From Cytophagales bacterium (lineage in GTDB: Bacteria > Bacteroidota > Bacteroidia > Cytophagales > Thermoflexibacteraceae): DNA of 64,000 bases. Positions within the stretch are counted from its first letter, which is position 1. Every line of letters starts with the position of its first letter. The stretch spans positions 124,001-188,000 of the forward strand of contig JAAFKA010000002.1 of the NCBI GenBank assembly GCA_013299115.1, read 5' to 3'. Shown here in pieces: positions 56,831-64,000 of this stretch. Made by a program: the position numbers and the translations under genes. The notes under the pieces were generated by a model, which ran no database searches, was not told where the DNA came from, and was given only the letters and a program-made list of their open reading frames with translations.

Positions 56831-57613
56831 ATGTCAGACGAAAAAGAAATGAGTTTTATTGACCATTTGGAGGAACTCCGTTGGCACTTCATTCGGGCTA
56901 TTGCTGCCATTTTTGTATTTGGCTTGGTAGCCTTTTATTTCAAAGATTTTTTCTTCAATCAATTAGTATTGGGTCCATCAAAAATAGATTTTTTGACCTA
57001 TAAAATGCTTTGCAAACTCTCCGACCTTACCTGCATAGACAAACTCAATTTTTCTATTATCAACCGCAATATGACAGGGCAGTTCATGATGCACATGACC
57101 TACTCGGCTGTAACAGGGCTAATTTTGGCTTTCCCTTATGTTTTTTGGGAGATTTGGCGGTTTGTGAAGCCTGCCTTGTATAACGCCGAACAAAATGCCA
57201 TGCAAGGAGCTACTTTTTTTGTGAGTTTATTGTTTGGCATTGGCGTTTTGTTTGGCTATTATGTGGTAGCCCCGTTGGCTATTAATTTTTTGGCAAATTA
57301 TCAATTAGACAGTAGCATAGACAACCAAATAGACATTACTTCCTACGTTTCTACGCTGGTGATGTTGGTTTTGGCTTGTGGCTTAATGTTTCAGTTGCCT
57401 GTGGCTGTGTATGTGCTTTCTAAAATTGGTATCATTACGCCTGCCATTATGCGTACTTACCGCCGCCATGCTATTATGGTCATTTTGATTATTTCTGCCA
57501 TTATCACACCTTCACCAGATTTGGTAAGTCAGTTATTGGTGGCTATTCCTGTTTACTTTTTATACGAGATGAGTGTATTTATTTCGGCTTATGTGTGGAA
57601 AAAAAGTTTGTAA
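56831..57613 (+). CDS. tatC: Sec-independent protein translocase TatC
   Basis: A 260-residue inner-membrane protein with six predicted helices. The N-terminus MSFIDHLEELRWHFIRAI and the loop FPYVFWEIWRFVKPALYNAEQ, where the signal peptide's twin arginines are read, are typical; LLFGIGVLFGYYVVAP is TM3-4. It transports folded proteins with TatA, whose gene is not in the window. Start and length are normal. Confidence 0.95.
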   Translation: MSDEKEMSFIDHLEELRWHFIRAIAAIFVFGLVAFYFKDFFFNQLVLGPSKIDFLTYKMLCKLSDLTCIDKLNFSIINRNMTGQFMMHMTYSAVTGLILAFPYVFWEIWRFVKPALYNAEQNAMQGATFFVSLLFGIGVLFGYYVVAPLAINFLANYQLDSSIDNQIDITSYVSTLVMLVLACGLMFQLPVAVYVLSKIGIITPAIMRTYRRHAIMVILIISAIITPSPDLVSQLLVAIPVYFLYEMSVFISAYVWKKSL

Positions 57614-57685
57614 ACACTTCTTTGTTATAAATTGTCAAAAGTTTTTAAATTTGTAAAAATTTGCTATAATTCTCCGTTAAATAAA

Positions 57686-58051
57686 ATGACAATCAAAACC
57701 GAAATAACCGACGAAACTGAAATAACAGATGACATAATTTCAGAATCTACTGCTGACCATTTACCCACTGAAGCGGATATTGCGTTATTGGGTATTAAAA
57801 ACTCTGTGATTAATCTTCTGAAAAAACGAAAGAAGATTATCAAGCAAGTTTTCTTGTCGGAGATGTCACCTACCAAACTCAATTATATTATCATCTTAAA
57901 CAAGGATACACCCAACAGTCGGAATAAAGTATTGGATACACTGCGTATTTATGACACAGTGGCGTGGAAAAACCGTTGTAAGATTACTTTTGAGTTTGTG
58001 TCTGATTTCTACACAGGCAAGCTAAATTATGTAGAACAAATTGAGTTGTAG
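57686..58051 (+). CDS. Hypothetical small protein
   Basis: 121 residues from ATG at 57686 (a TTG 18 codons upstream is possible). Begins with an acidic repeat (TEITDETEITDD), then an alpha/beta domain (IKNSVINLLKKRKKIIKQVF; KLNYIIILNKDT; RCKITFEFVSDFYTG). No family recognised. It ends 13 bp before purN, same direction, so it may be co-transcribed with it. Confidence 0.55.
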   Translation: MTIKTEITDETEITDDIISESTADHLPTEADIALLGIKNSVINLLKKRKKIIKQVFLSEMSPTKLNYIIILNKDTPNSRNKVLDTLRIYDTVAWKNRCKITFEFVSDFYTGKLNYVEQIEL

Positions 58052-58064
58052 TGTTCTTTTGCGT

Positions 58065-58640
58065 ATGAAAATAGCAATTTTTGCATCAGGCACAGGCTCG
58101 AATGCCCTGAAAATCATTGCACATTTGGCTACCTTGCCCGATGTGCAATGCTTAATCTTGTCTAACAAAGCCAATGCTCCTATACTTGCCAAAGCCCAAA
58201 CCATAGGAATTGAAACTTTTGTTTTCACTAAAACGGAGTTTTACGAACAAACAACTGTCGTTGATTTTTTAAAAGCTCAATCTATACAGTTCATCGTTTT
58301 AGCTGGTTTTTTGTGGTTAGTGCCCCCATCATTCATAGCAGCTTTCCCGAAGGCTATAATCAACTTACACCCCGCCTTGTTGCCTAAGTTTGGGGGCAAA
58401 GGTATGTATGGTATGCGGGTACATGAGGCTGTAAAAGCAGCCAACGAAATGGAAACAGGCATTACTATTCATTATGTAAACGAAAAATATGATGAAGGCG
58501 AAATTATTTTGCAAGCCCGATGTCCCATTGCAACTATGGATACTCCAGAATCCATAGCCCAAAAAGTACAAGCCTTAGAACACCTGCACCTGCCCGAAGT
58601 GGTAAAAAATTTGGTAGCCCTTGCCTCAAAAGGACTTTGA
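58065..58640 (+). CDS. purN: Phosphoribosylglycinamide formyltransferase
   Basis: A 191-residue purine-synthesis enzyme using 10-formyl-THF to formylate GAR. ATG at 58065 gives the standard start MKIAIFASGTGSNALKII; a frame opening eight codons earlier is rejected. Motifs: LSNKANAPIL, VLAGFLWLVPPSFIAAFP, INLHPALLPKFGGKGMYG with the catalytic Asn/His, and GITIHYVNEKYDEGEII with the Asp. Complete. The rest of the purine pathway is elsewhere. Confidence 0.95.
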   Translation: MKIAIFASGTGSNALKIIAHLATLPDVQCLILSNKANAPILAKAQTIGIETFVFTKTEFYEQTTVVDFLKAQSIQFIVLAGFLWLVPPSFIAAFPKAIINLHPALLPKFGGKGMYGMRVHEAVKAANEMETGITIHYVNEKYDEGEIILQARCPIATMDTPESIAQKVQALEHLHLPEVVKNLVALASKGL

Positions 58641-58740
58641 TAAATCAAAGACCTATTTCTTTGTAATCCAAGTGAGTTTGTTTATATTGCAAACCGAATT
58701 AAAAAATTTTACTTACATTTTACTCACATTTTAATTTATA

Positions 58741-60213
58741 ATGGGCAACGAAAAATTACCAAAACGCAGCGAAAATTATTCTGAATGGTACAATGAATTG
58801 GTTAAACGAGCAGATTTAGCCGAAAATTCATCAGTGCGAGGTTGTATGGTTATCAAACCTTATGGCTACTCTATTTGGGAGAAAATGCAACAACAATTAG
58901 ACAAAATGTTTAAAGATACAGGGCATACCAATGCGTATTTTCCGTTGTTCATTCCCAAATCTTTTTTTAGCAAAGAGGCAAGCCATGTAGATGGTTTTGC
59001 CAAAGAATGTGCCGTTGTTACGCATTACAGGCTCAAAAATGCACCTGATGGCAGCATTATTGTCGACCCCGATGCCAAATTGGAGGAGGAACTGATTGTA
59101 AGACCTACTTCTGAAACCATTATTTGGAATACCTACAAAAATTGGATACAATCTTATAGAGATTTGCCTTTGCTCATCAACCAATGGGCAAATGTAGTGC
59201 GGTGGGAAATGCGGACAAGGCTTTTTTTGCGAACAGCCGAGTTTCTTTGGCAGGAAGGACACACCGCCCACGCCACAGCCGATGAAGCCGTAGCCGAAAC
59301 CTTGCAAATGCTCGAAGTCTATGCCGAATTTGCCGAAACTTATTTGGGTGTGCCTGTTATCAAAGGCGTAAAACCTGCTCACGAAAGGTTTGCTGGGGCT
59401 ATTGATACCTATTGCATCGAGGGGCTGATGCAAGACGGCAAAGCCTTGCAAGCTGGCACTTCGCACTTCTTAGGGCAAAATTTTGCTAAGGCTTTTGATG
59501 TGAAATTTACCAACAAAGACAACAAAATAGAGTATGCTTGGGCTACTTCGTGGGGCGTAAGCACCCGACTGATGGGGGCTTTGATTATGGCACACTCTGA
59601 TGATGATGGGTTGGTATTGCCACCCAATTTAGCACCTATTCAGGTTGTCATTGTGCCTATTTACAAGGCAGACAGCCGCGAAAAAGTGATAGAAAAATGC
59701 CAAGTGATTAAGAAAAACTTGCAAAAATTGGGAATTGCCGTTAAATTAGACGACAGAGATAACCAATCGGCAGGCTTTAAATTTGCAGAGTACGAACTCA
59801 AAGGTGTGCCTTTGCGGTTGGCTTTGGGGGCAAGAGATTTGGAAAACAACACCATAGAAATAGCCCGCAGAGATACCAAAGAAAAAATGTCTATTTCGCA
59901 AGAAGGGTTGGAGGCAAAAATTCAGACTTTGCTCGGAGAAATTCAACAAAATATTTTCAATAAAGCATTGGCTTTCAGAGATTCGCACATTACCAAAGTA
60001 GAAACTTATGCAGAGTTTAAAGACGTTTTGGAAAACAAAACAGGTTTTGTTTCTGCCCACTGGGACGGCACAACAGAAACTGCCGACAAGATAAAAGATG
60101 AAACCAAAGCCACTATTCGTTGTATCCCGATGAATAATCCGCAGGAATCAGGAAAATGTATCTTTACAGGCAACCCTTCTAAGGAAAGAGTCTTGTTTGC
60201 AAAGGCGTATTAG
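58741..60213 (+). CDS. proS: Prolyl-tRNA synthetase, short (archaeal/eukaryotic-type) form
   Basis: A 490-residue class II synthetase without the bacterial YbaK-like insertion, as common in Bacteroidota. Seen: [27 protein letters not shown], motif 2 region [34 protein letters not shown], motif 3 [12 protein letters not shown], anticodon-binding domain ([14 protein letters not shown]) and C-terminal zinc-type domain ending RVLFAKAY. Intact. A palindromic element follows the stop. Confidence 0.95.
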   Translation: MGNEKLPKRSENYSEWYNELVKRADLAENSSVRGCMVIKPYGYSIWEKMQQQLDKMFKDTGHTNAYFPLFIPKSFFSKEASHVDGFAKECAVVTHYRLKNAPDGSIIVDPDAKLEEELIVRPTSETIIWNTYKNWIQSYRDLPLLINQWANVVRWEMRTRLFLRTAEFLWQEGHTAHATADEAVAETLQMLEVYAEFAETYLGVPVIKGVKPAHERFAGAIDTYCIEGLMQDGKALQAGTSHFLGQNFAKAFDVKFTNKDNKIEYAWATSWGVSTRLMGALIMAHSDDDGLVLPPNLAPIQVVIVPIYKADSREKVIEKCQVIKKNLQKLGIAVKLDDRDNQSAGFKFAEYELKGVPLRLALGARDLENNTIEIARRDTKEKMSISQEGLEAKIQTLLGEIQQNIFNKALAFRDSHITKVETYAEFKDVLENKTGFVSAHWDGTTETADKIKDETKATIRCIPMNNPQESGKCIFTGNPSKERVLFAKAY

Positions 60214-60223
60214 TAATATTTTC

Positions 60224-60320
60224 ATACGTTGGCAATGGCTTAGGCAGCCCCGTCCAGACCTTGATAGTCGTACCACTTTTGTTATACGATTGTCAAGGTC
60301 TGCGACCATTGCCAACGTAT
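60224..60320. repeat. Palindromic element after proS
   Basis: The outer arms atacgttggcaatgg (60224-60238) and 60306-60320 pair perfectly; inside, cagaccttgatagtcgta and tacgattgtcaaggtctg can pair. It carries the ggcttaggcagccccgtc phrase also seen at 35982. A half copy lies at 32616-32654 and a relative at 1866-1912. Probably terminates proS. Confidence 0.8.
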
Positions 60321-60366
60321 AACAAAATTGGTACTAAATAATTACGTCTATTTTATATCTATTACT

Positions 60367-60816
60367 ATGCAACCCACCAAAATCTTTTTCAGTTGTTTCT
60401 TTACTTTTTTGCTCTTGCTCAGTCGGTTGGTAGTGGCACAAACCCCTGCACCAACTACCGAACCCGATTGGTGGCTCACTTTGTTTAAGGTAAAATATGG
60501 AAATTGGCAGGTAAATTTTCAACCACAATATACACCACAAATCAAAGCCTTAGATGGCAAAAAAATAACAATCAAGGGCTTTCTCATTCCTTTGCAAGAG
60601 CAGAAAAAACATAGCTATTTTTTGCTCTCCGCCTATCCTTTCGACCAGTGTTTTTATTGTGGCAAGGCTGGACCCGAAACAGTGATTGAAGTTACGGTTA
60701 AAAAACCTATCAAAACTACGGATAAAATGATACGGATTGTAGGTACTTTGCAACTGAACTACCAAAATCCCGAACATTTGTTTTATATCATAGACGATGG
60801 GGAATTGGTGGAGTAA
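60367..60816 (+). CDS. Exported DUF3299-like small protein
   Basis: 149 residues from ATG at 60367, which begins a signal peptide (IFFSCFFTFLLLLSRLVVAQ). The mature protein has IKGFLIPLQEQKKHSYFLL, then QCFYCGKAGPETVIEV (two Cys) and a terminal strand pair, a layout resembling DUF3299/OB-like periplasmic proteins. No role is established. The nearest neighbour in the same direction begins 107 bp later. Confidence 0.6.
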   Translation: MQPTKIFFSCFFTFLLLLSRLVVAQTPAPTTEPDWWLTLFKVKYGNWQVNFQPQYTPQIKALDGKKITIKGFLIPLQEQKKHSYFLLSAYPFDQCFYCGKAGPETVIEVTVKKPIKTTDKMIRIVGTLQLNYQNPEHLFYIIDDGELVE

Positions 60817-60922
60817 AATTTATAGTAGTGCCAGATAATTGTCGGACAACCATAAAAATATGCTTTTATTTTAAGTATTTATTTCACATTAAAGTTTATT
60901 TCCCAAGCTACAATCATCATTT

Positions 60923-61909
60923 ATGCAGCATTTCTACCACCATATTGTTTTGTCTATTCTCTTATTTTTTTGTTCTGTTTCTTTTTTGGTGGCTCAATCA
61001 CAAAATAAACTTAAAACAAAAATTGCAAGAGAAAGAACAAAGGAAGACACCACTTTTACCTTGTATTTGAGAGAAACTTATGACGAACAAGGTAGATTAC
61101 TTTCTTTCGAAGAGCCTCAGTATTATTGTACGCAAACTTTCCAATATGACACACAAGGCAGAAAAAAACAAGAGGACATTATGTGTGGCGAATCTGATGG
61201 CAATGGTTTGTATTATTTTGATTATCAAGAAAATAAAACCATTATCACAGGAGATTTGGGTATTTTTGTAGTCTTTAAAATAGAGGAACAGCACGACCAA
61301 AAAGGAAACAAAATTCAGATACAGCGTTGGAAAAACAGGGCAGACGAAGACAGCACCTATACCATAGAAAAATTGACTTACAGTGAACAAAATAAATTGC
61401 TAACTAAAGAAGAATATTCGTTGCTTTTTGTCAAAGAAAGTAGTCGTTGGCAATCCAACAATGAAATTCGCAATTTGACTACTTATAGTTATACAACTTT
61501 TGATAGCTTGCAAGCCGTTGTATTTACAGATTTGGTTAATAAAAAAAGTTACCCTCTCGAAACTTATACCTATAACAAAAGCAAAAAGGTAAAAGAAATT
61601 GTTTATCATTATGAAAGTGGCGAATCTCGCAAGGTTTATGACTATGATAGCAAAGGGCAACTCCTCAAAATGAGAATGGAAAGCAAAAAACAAGGTATAA
61701 CTGCTGCACAATGGAAGCCAGATAGTGAAACCAAATTTAGCTATCAAAACAAACAATTAGTGCAAGAAACCACTGCTACTTTTCAAGGAAAGAGGATTCA
61801 AAATAGAATTGTGAATACTTATCAACAAAACCTGCTTCTCAGCACCAAAGAGTATGACAAGCAAGGCAAATTAGTTTCTGAAATTATATATGAATATACT
61901 TATTTTTAG
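60923..61909 (+). CDS. Exported protein with YD-type short repeats
   Basis: A 328-residue protein with a signal peptide (IVLSILLFFCSVSFLVAQ). The mature part repeats a Y-D-x-x-G-R/K/N-x pattern (YDEQGRLLSFEE, YDTQGRKKQEDI, YDSKGQLLKMRM, YDKQGKLVSEII), similar to Rhs/MORN-like or Bacteroidota surface proteins. Length is far below Rhs toxins and no toxin domain is present. Function unknown; located upstream of aroQ by 26 bp. Confidence 0.6.
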   Translation: MQHFYHHIVLSILLFFCSVSFLVAQSQNKLKTKIARERTKEDTTFTLYLRETYDEQGRLLSFEEPQYYCTQTFQYDTQGRKKQEDIMCGESDGNGLYYFDYQENKTIITGDLGIFVVFKIEEQHDQKGNKIQIQRWKNRADEDSTYTIEKLTYSEQNKLLTKEEYSLLFVKESSRWQSNNEIRNLTTYSYTTFDSLQAVVFTDLVNKKSYPLETYTYNKSKKVKEIVYHYESGESRKVYDYDSKGQLLKMRMESKKQGITAAQWKPDSETKFSYQNKQLVQETTATFQGKRIQNRIVNTYQQNLLLSTKEYDKQGKLVSEIIYEYTYF

Positions 61910-61935
61910 AAAACATCTTTTTCTATTCTAATTTT

Positions 61936-62361
61936 ATGAAAATAGCAATTATCAACGGAGCAAATCTCAACCTTTTGGGCAAAAGAGAGCCACATATTTA
62001 TGGTTCTCAAACCTTTGAGGCATATTTTCAGACCTTGCAAGCAGAGTTTCCTGCCATTCAGTTTTCTTATTTTCAATCGAATACAGAAGGCGAATTGATT
62101 GATGAACTGCACCGCAAAGGTTTTGACGACACGACAGGCATTATTCTCAATGCGGGGGCTTATACGCATACGTCTATTGCCATTGCCGATGCCATTGCAG
62201 GAATTACAACCCCTGTGATAGAGGTGCATATTTCCAATGTGTATGCACGCGAGGAGTTTCGCCACAAAAGTTATTTGAGTCGTCATTGCAAAGGAGTCAT
62301 CTGCGGTTTTGGTTTGGAAAGTTATAGATTGGCGGTGCTTTACCTGAGCAAACCTGCATAG
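61936..62361 (+). CDS. aroQ: 3-dehydroquinate dehydratase, type II
   Basis: A 141-residue shikimate-pathway enzyme. Complete motifs: INGANLNLLGKREPHIYG (catalytic Tyr region), FSYFQSNTEGELIDEL, ILNAGAYTHTSIAIADAI, EVHISNVYAREEFRHKSYLS and GVICGFGLESYRLAV. Dodecameric type II family, normal length and start. It is the third gene of a rightward group but unrelated in function. Confidence 0.95.
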   Translation: MKIAIINGANLNLLGKREPHIYGSQTFEAYFQTLQAEFPAIQFSYFQSNTEGELIDELHRKGFDDTTGIILNAGAYTHTSIAIADAIAGITTPVIEVHISNVYAREEFRHKSYLSRHCKGVICGFGLESYRLAVLYLSKPA

Positions 62362-62362
62362 T

Positions 62363-62550
62363 ATATGTAGAACGGACTTTAGTCCGTTTCTTGTGAATGA
62401 AAATCAAAATCTTGATTTAAAAACTATTCTTTTGACGTAGGAATGTCAAAAAACGGACTGATGACGTAGGAATATCAAAAAACAGACTGATGAGGTAGGA
62501 ATATCAAAAAACGGACTAAAGTCCGTTCTACAGCTAAAGTCCGTTCTACA
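62363..62550. repeat. AACGGACTTTAGTCCGTT hairpins and a 29-bp triple repeat
   Basis: A hairpin aacggactttagtccgtt (62371-62388) follows aroQ. Then tgacgtaggaatatcaaaaa-type units start at 62433, 62462 and 62491 with 29-bp spacing, ending in another acggactaaagtccgt hairpin (62511-62526) and a repeat of aaagtccgttctacag. A relative, caacgaactttagtccgttt, lies at 38082-38101. Presumably a terminator zone. Confidence 0.85.
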
Positions 62551-62621
62551 GTTTGTAAGTTTGGCAAATTTTTTGACTATCTTTGCTTATCTCATTTTAT
62601 CAACAACTCAATACCAACTTT

Positions 62622-64000
62622 ATGAAACGTCTTATCTGGGCTGGTTCTTTGGTGGCTGCAAGTTTTTTTGCCAGCACCGCCTTGTCTGTAAGCAGTCTTT
62701 CTACGGCTTTGTACGCCCAAAATCCTGCCGATTCTTACCAAAAAGGCAGAGATTTATACAATAAAAAACAATATGCAGAAGCTGTTAGCCAACTCGATGT
62801 GGCTATAAAAGCCGATGAAACCAATCTCATGGCTTTGTATTATCGTGGGGTGTCGCATTATTTCCTCAAAAATTACGAACAATCCATTGCAGATTTAGAC
62901 CGAGCAATAGAACTATATCCTGTGCGAGCAGATTTTTATTATTACCGTGCTTTGGCTCGCAAAGAAATGAAAGACATAGGCATGGCGTACAGCGACATGA
63001 GCAATGCCGTTGCCCTCGATGACAAAGTGGCAGATTATTATTACCAACGTGCTTTGTTAGGTTTGCAAATTGGCGAAAAAAATACAGAAGTAGCCCAAGC
63101 TGAAACTGTGCAAACTGATGCCACTAATGCCTTGTCTATCATGGACTTAGACAAAGCCCTTGCCCTCAATCCTAAATTGCAGAGTGAAGTGAGCCAACAA
63201 CGCAGGGCTACTTTTGGCAAATTGACTGCCACCGAAATAGAATTGTTGCCTTTAACGGCAAGCGGCGTAACCAAAGGAAACGAAAAAGGCAAAGGAAAAG
63301 GCAAGGGAAAGGCAACGCCAGCCCCTGCACCAGACGACCAAAAAACCATAGAGTTCAAAAAATATATTGCCGAGCATCGTTTTGCTTCTTTGGAGGAAGG
63401 TAGAAAATATTACGACCAAGTATTTTTGGAAACTTTGCCCGCAGGCAAAAAACCTGTGGTTTTGGGACTTTTGCGTGCAAAAATCTTAAAAGATGTGTAT
63501 GGGGCAGAGCCTTTTACCGAAGACCTCGACCAGATGAAAAACACCTTAGACAGAGAATATTGGCTCTTGCCCGAAGGCAGAGATTATTATTTTAAGAGTA
63601 TGCAAAACGGCAAAAATGTATTTGCGGGCGGCGTACAAAGAGGCAAAGTTTACTATTATTACAAGGTTGCAAAAGGCAAAAATGCAGACAAATATCGTTT
63701 GCAAGTTTATGGTGTGTATAACAGTGAGTCCAATTTAGTGTTCGACAGCCAAATTGCATACAGCGAAGACAGCGTAAAACGGACTGTACAAATTTTTGCC
63801 TCGCAAAGTGCAGGTTACAAATGGAATGTATTGCCCGACAGCTATATGAAAGGCGAGGTAAACATTGCTACTAACCAAGCCACTTTTGCACCCGTAGGCA
63901 GCATGGTAGAAATGGCAAATGATACCCGACATGGGGCAACCAAAGACCAATATGCAAAAGCTACAAAACCTGCCGATAAATCTTCTACATCTGCTATCAA
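62622..64000 (+). CDS. Exported TPR-repeat protein, 3' end outside window
   Basis: The frame opens with ATG at 62622 and is still open at the window edge (459 codons). A signal peptide (WAGSLVAASFFASTALS) precedes at least three TPR motifs (residues about 38-150: YQKGRDLYNKKQYAEAVSQL, ALYYRGVSHYFLKNYEQSI, YYRALARKEMKDIGMAYSDM). A lysine/glycine run (KGNEKGKGKGKGKATPAP, about 227-244) links to an unassigned beta-rich domain. It is probably periplasmic. Function unknown. Confidence 0.82.
   Translation, partial: MKRLIWAGSLVAASFFASTALSVSSLSTALYAQNPADSYQKGRDLYNKKQYAEAVSQLDVAIKADETNLMALYYRGVSHYFLKNYEQSIADLDRAIELYPVRADFYYYRALARKEMKDIGMAYSDMSNAVALDDKVADYYYQRALLGLQIGEKNTEVAQAETVQTDATNALSIMDLDKALALNPKLQSEVSQQRRATFGKLTATEIELLPLTASGVTKGNEKGKGKGKGKATPAPAPDDQKTIEFKKYIAEHRFASLEEGRKYYDQVFLETLPAGKKPVVLGLLRAKILKDVYGAEPFTEDLDQMKNTLDREYWLLPEGRDYYFKSMQNGKNVFAGGVQRGKVYYYYKVAKGKNADKYRLQVYGVYNSESNLVFDSQIAYSEDSVKRTVQIFASQSAGYKWNVLPDSYMKGEVNIATNQATFAPVGSMVEMANDTRHGATKDQYAKATKPADKSSTSAI

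Overview
The window comes from a low-GC member of the Bacteroidota, most likely an environmental Cytophagia- or Saprospiria-like lineage; the sequence alone does not fix the genus. The evidence is a secreted protein with a C-terminal type IX secretion (Por) sorting domain, Bacteroidota-type TAnnTTTG -7 promoter elements, no obvious Shine-Dalgarno sequences, many lipoprotein and beta-barrel outer-membrane proteins, and a Bacteroidota-like LptD. No rRNA, tRNA or CRISPR array was seen.

Layout. 1-8 kb: a cut-off papain-like lipoprotein protease, a decayed IS1182-type element, a Crp/SulP pair, a GxxExxY gene beside 142-bp tandem repeats, a ferredoxin/NuoB-like protein that has lost most of its second cluster's ligands, dcd and a hydrolase. 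8-16 kb: an exopolysaccharide locus (Wzc-like tyrosine autokinase, Wza-like export protein, glycosyltransferases) next to mreB. 16-29 kb: housekeeping genes (hisS, tgt, gpmI, folP, a Sua5-type gene, lipB) enclosing a DarTG toxin-antitoxin pair. 29-36 kb: a repeat-rich stretch with a duplicated and partly deleted XRE regulator, hairpin arrays and secreted proteins. 36-41 kb: a NodU/CmcH-type carbamoyltransferase, an alcohol-dehydrogenase-like oxidoreductase and Kup. 41-48 kb: a metal-handling locus with an MbnP/MbnH pair, a Cys-rich barrel protein, a TonB-receptor fragment, a DUF4198 protein and a ZnuA-like binding protein. 48-54 kb: lptD, then a two-gene ATPase plus unknown-partner cassette lying between 52-bp direct repeats. 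54-64 kb: der, a phosphatase, tatC, purN, proS, aroQ and a cut-off TPR protein.

The intergenic space is full of dispersed palindromes. The commonest is a REP-like 25-mer (about 16 copies), often in inverted pairs and in one place supplying a stop codon. Other families are perfect 31- and 35-bp palindromes with a shared core, a GC-rich 91-bp palindrome inserted in frame into a DUF2279 gene, and several terminator-like long inverted repeats.

The strongest candidate for an undescribed system is the ATPase/partner operon at 51.7-54.1 kb: it has its own promoter, near-abutting genes and flanking direct repeats that suggest insertion as a unit. The MbnP/MbnH-centred locus and the DarTG pair are recognisable known systems in an interesting setting.
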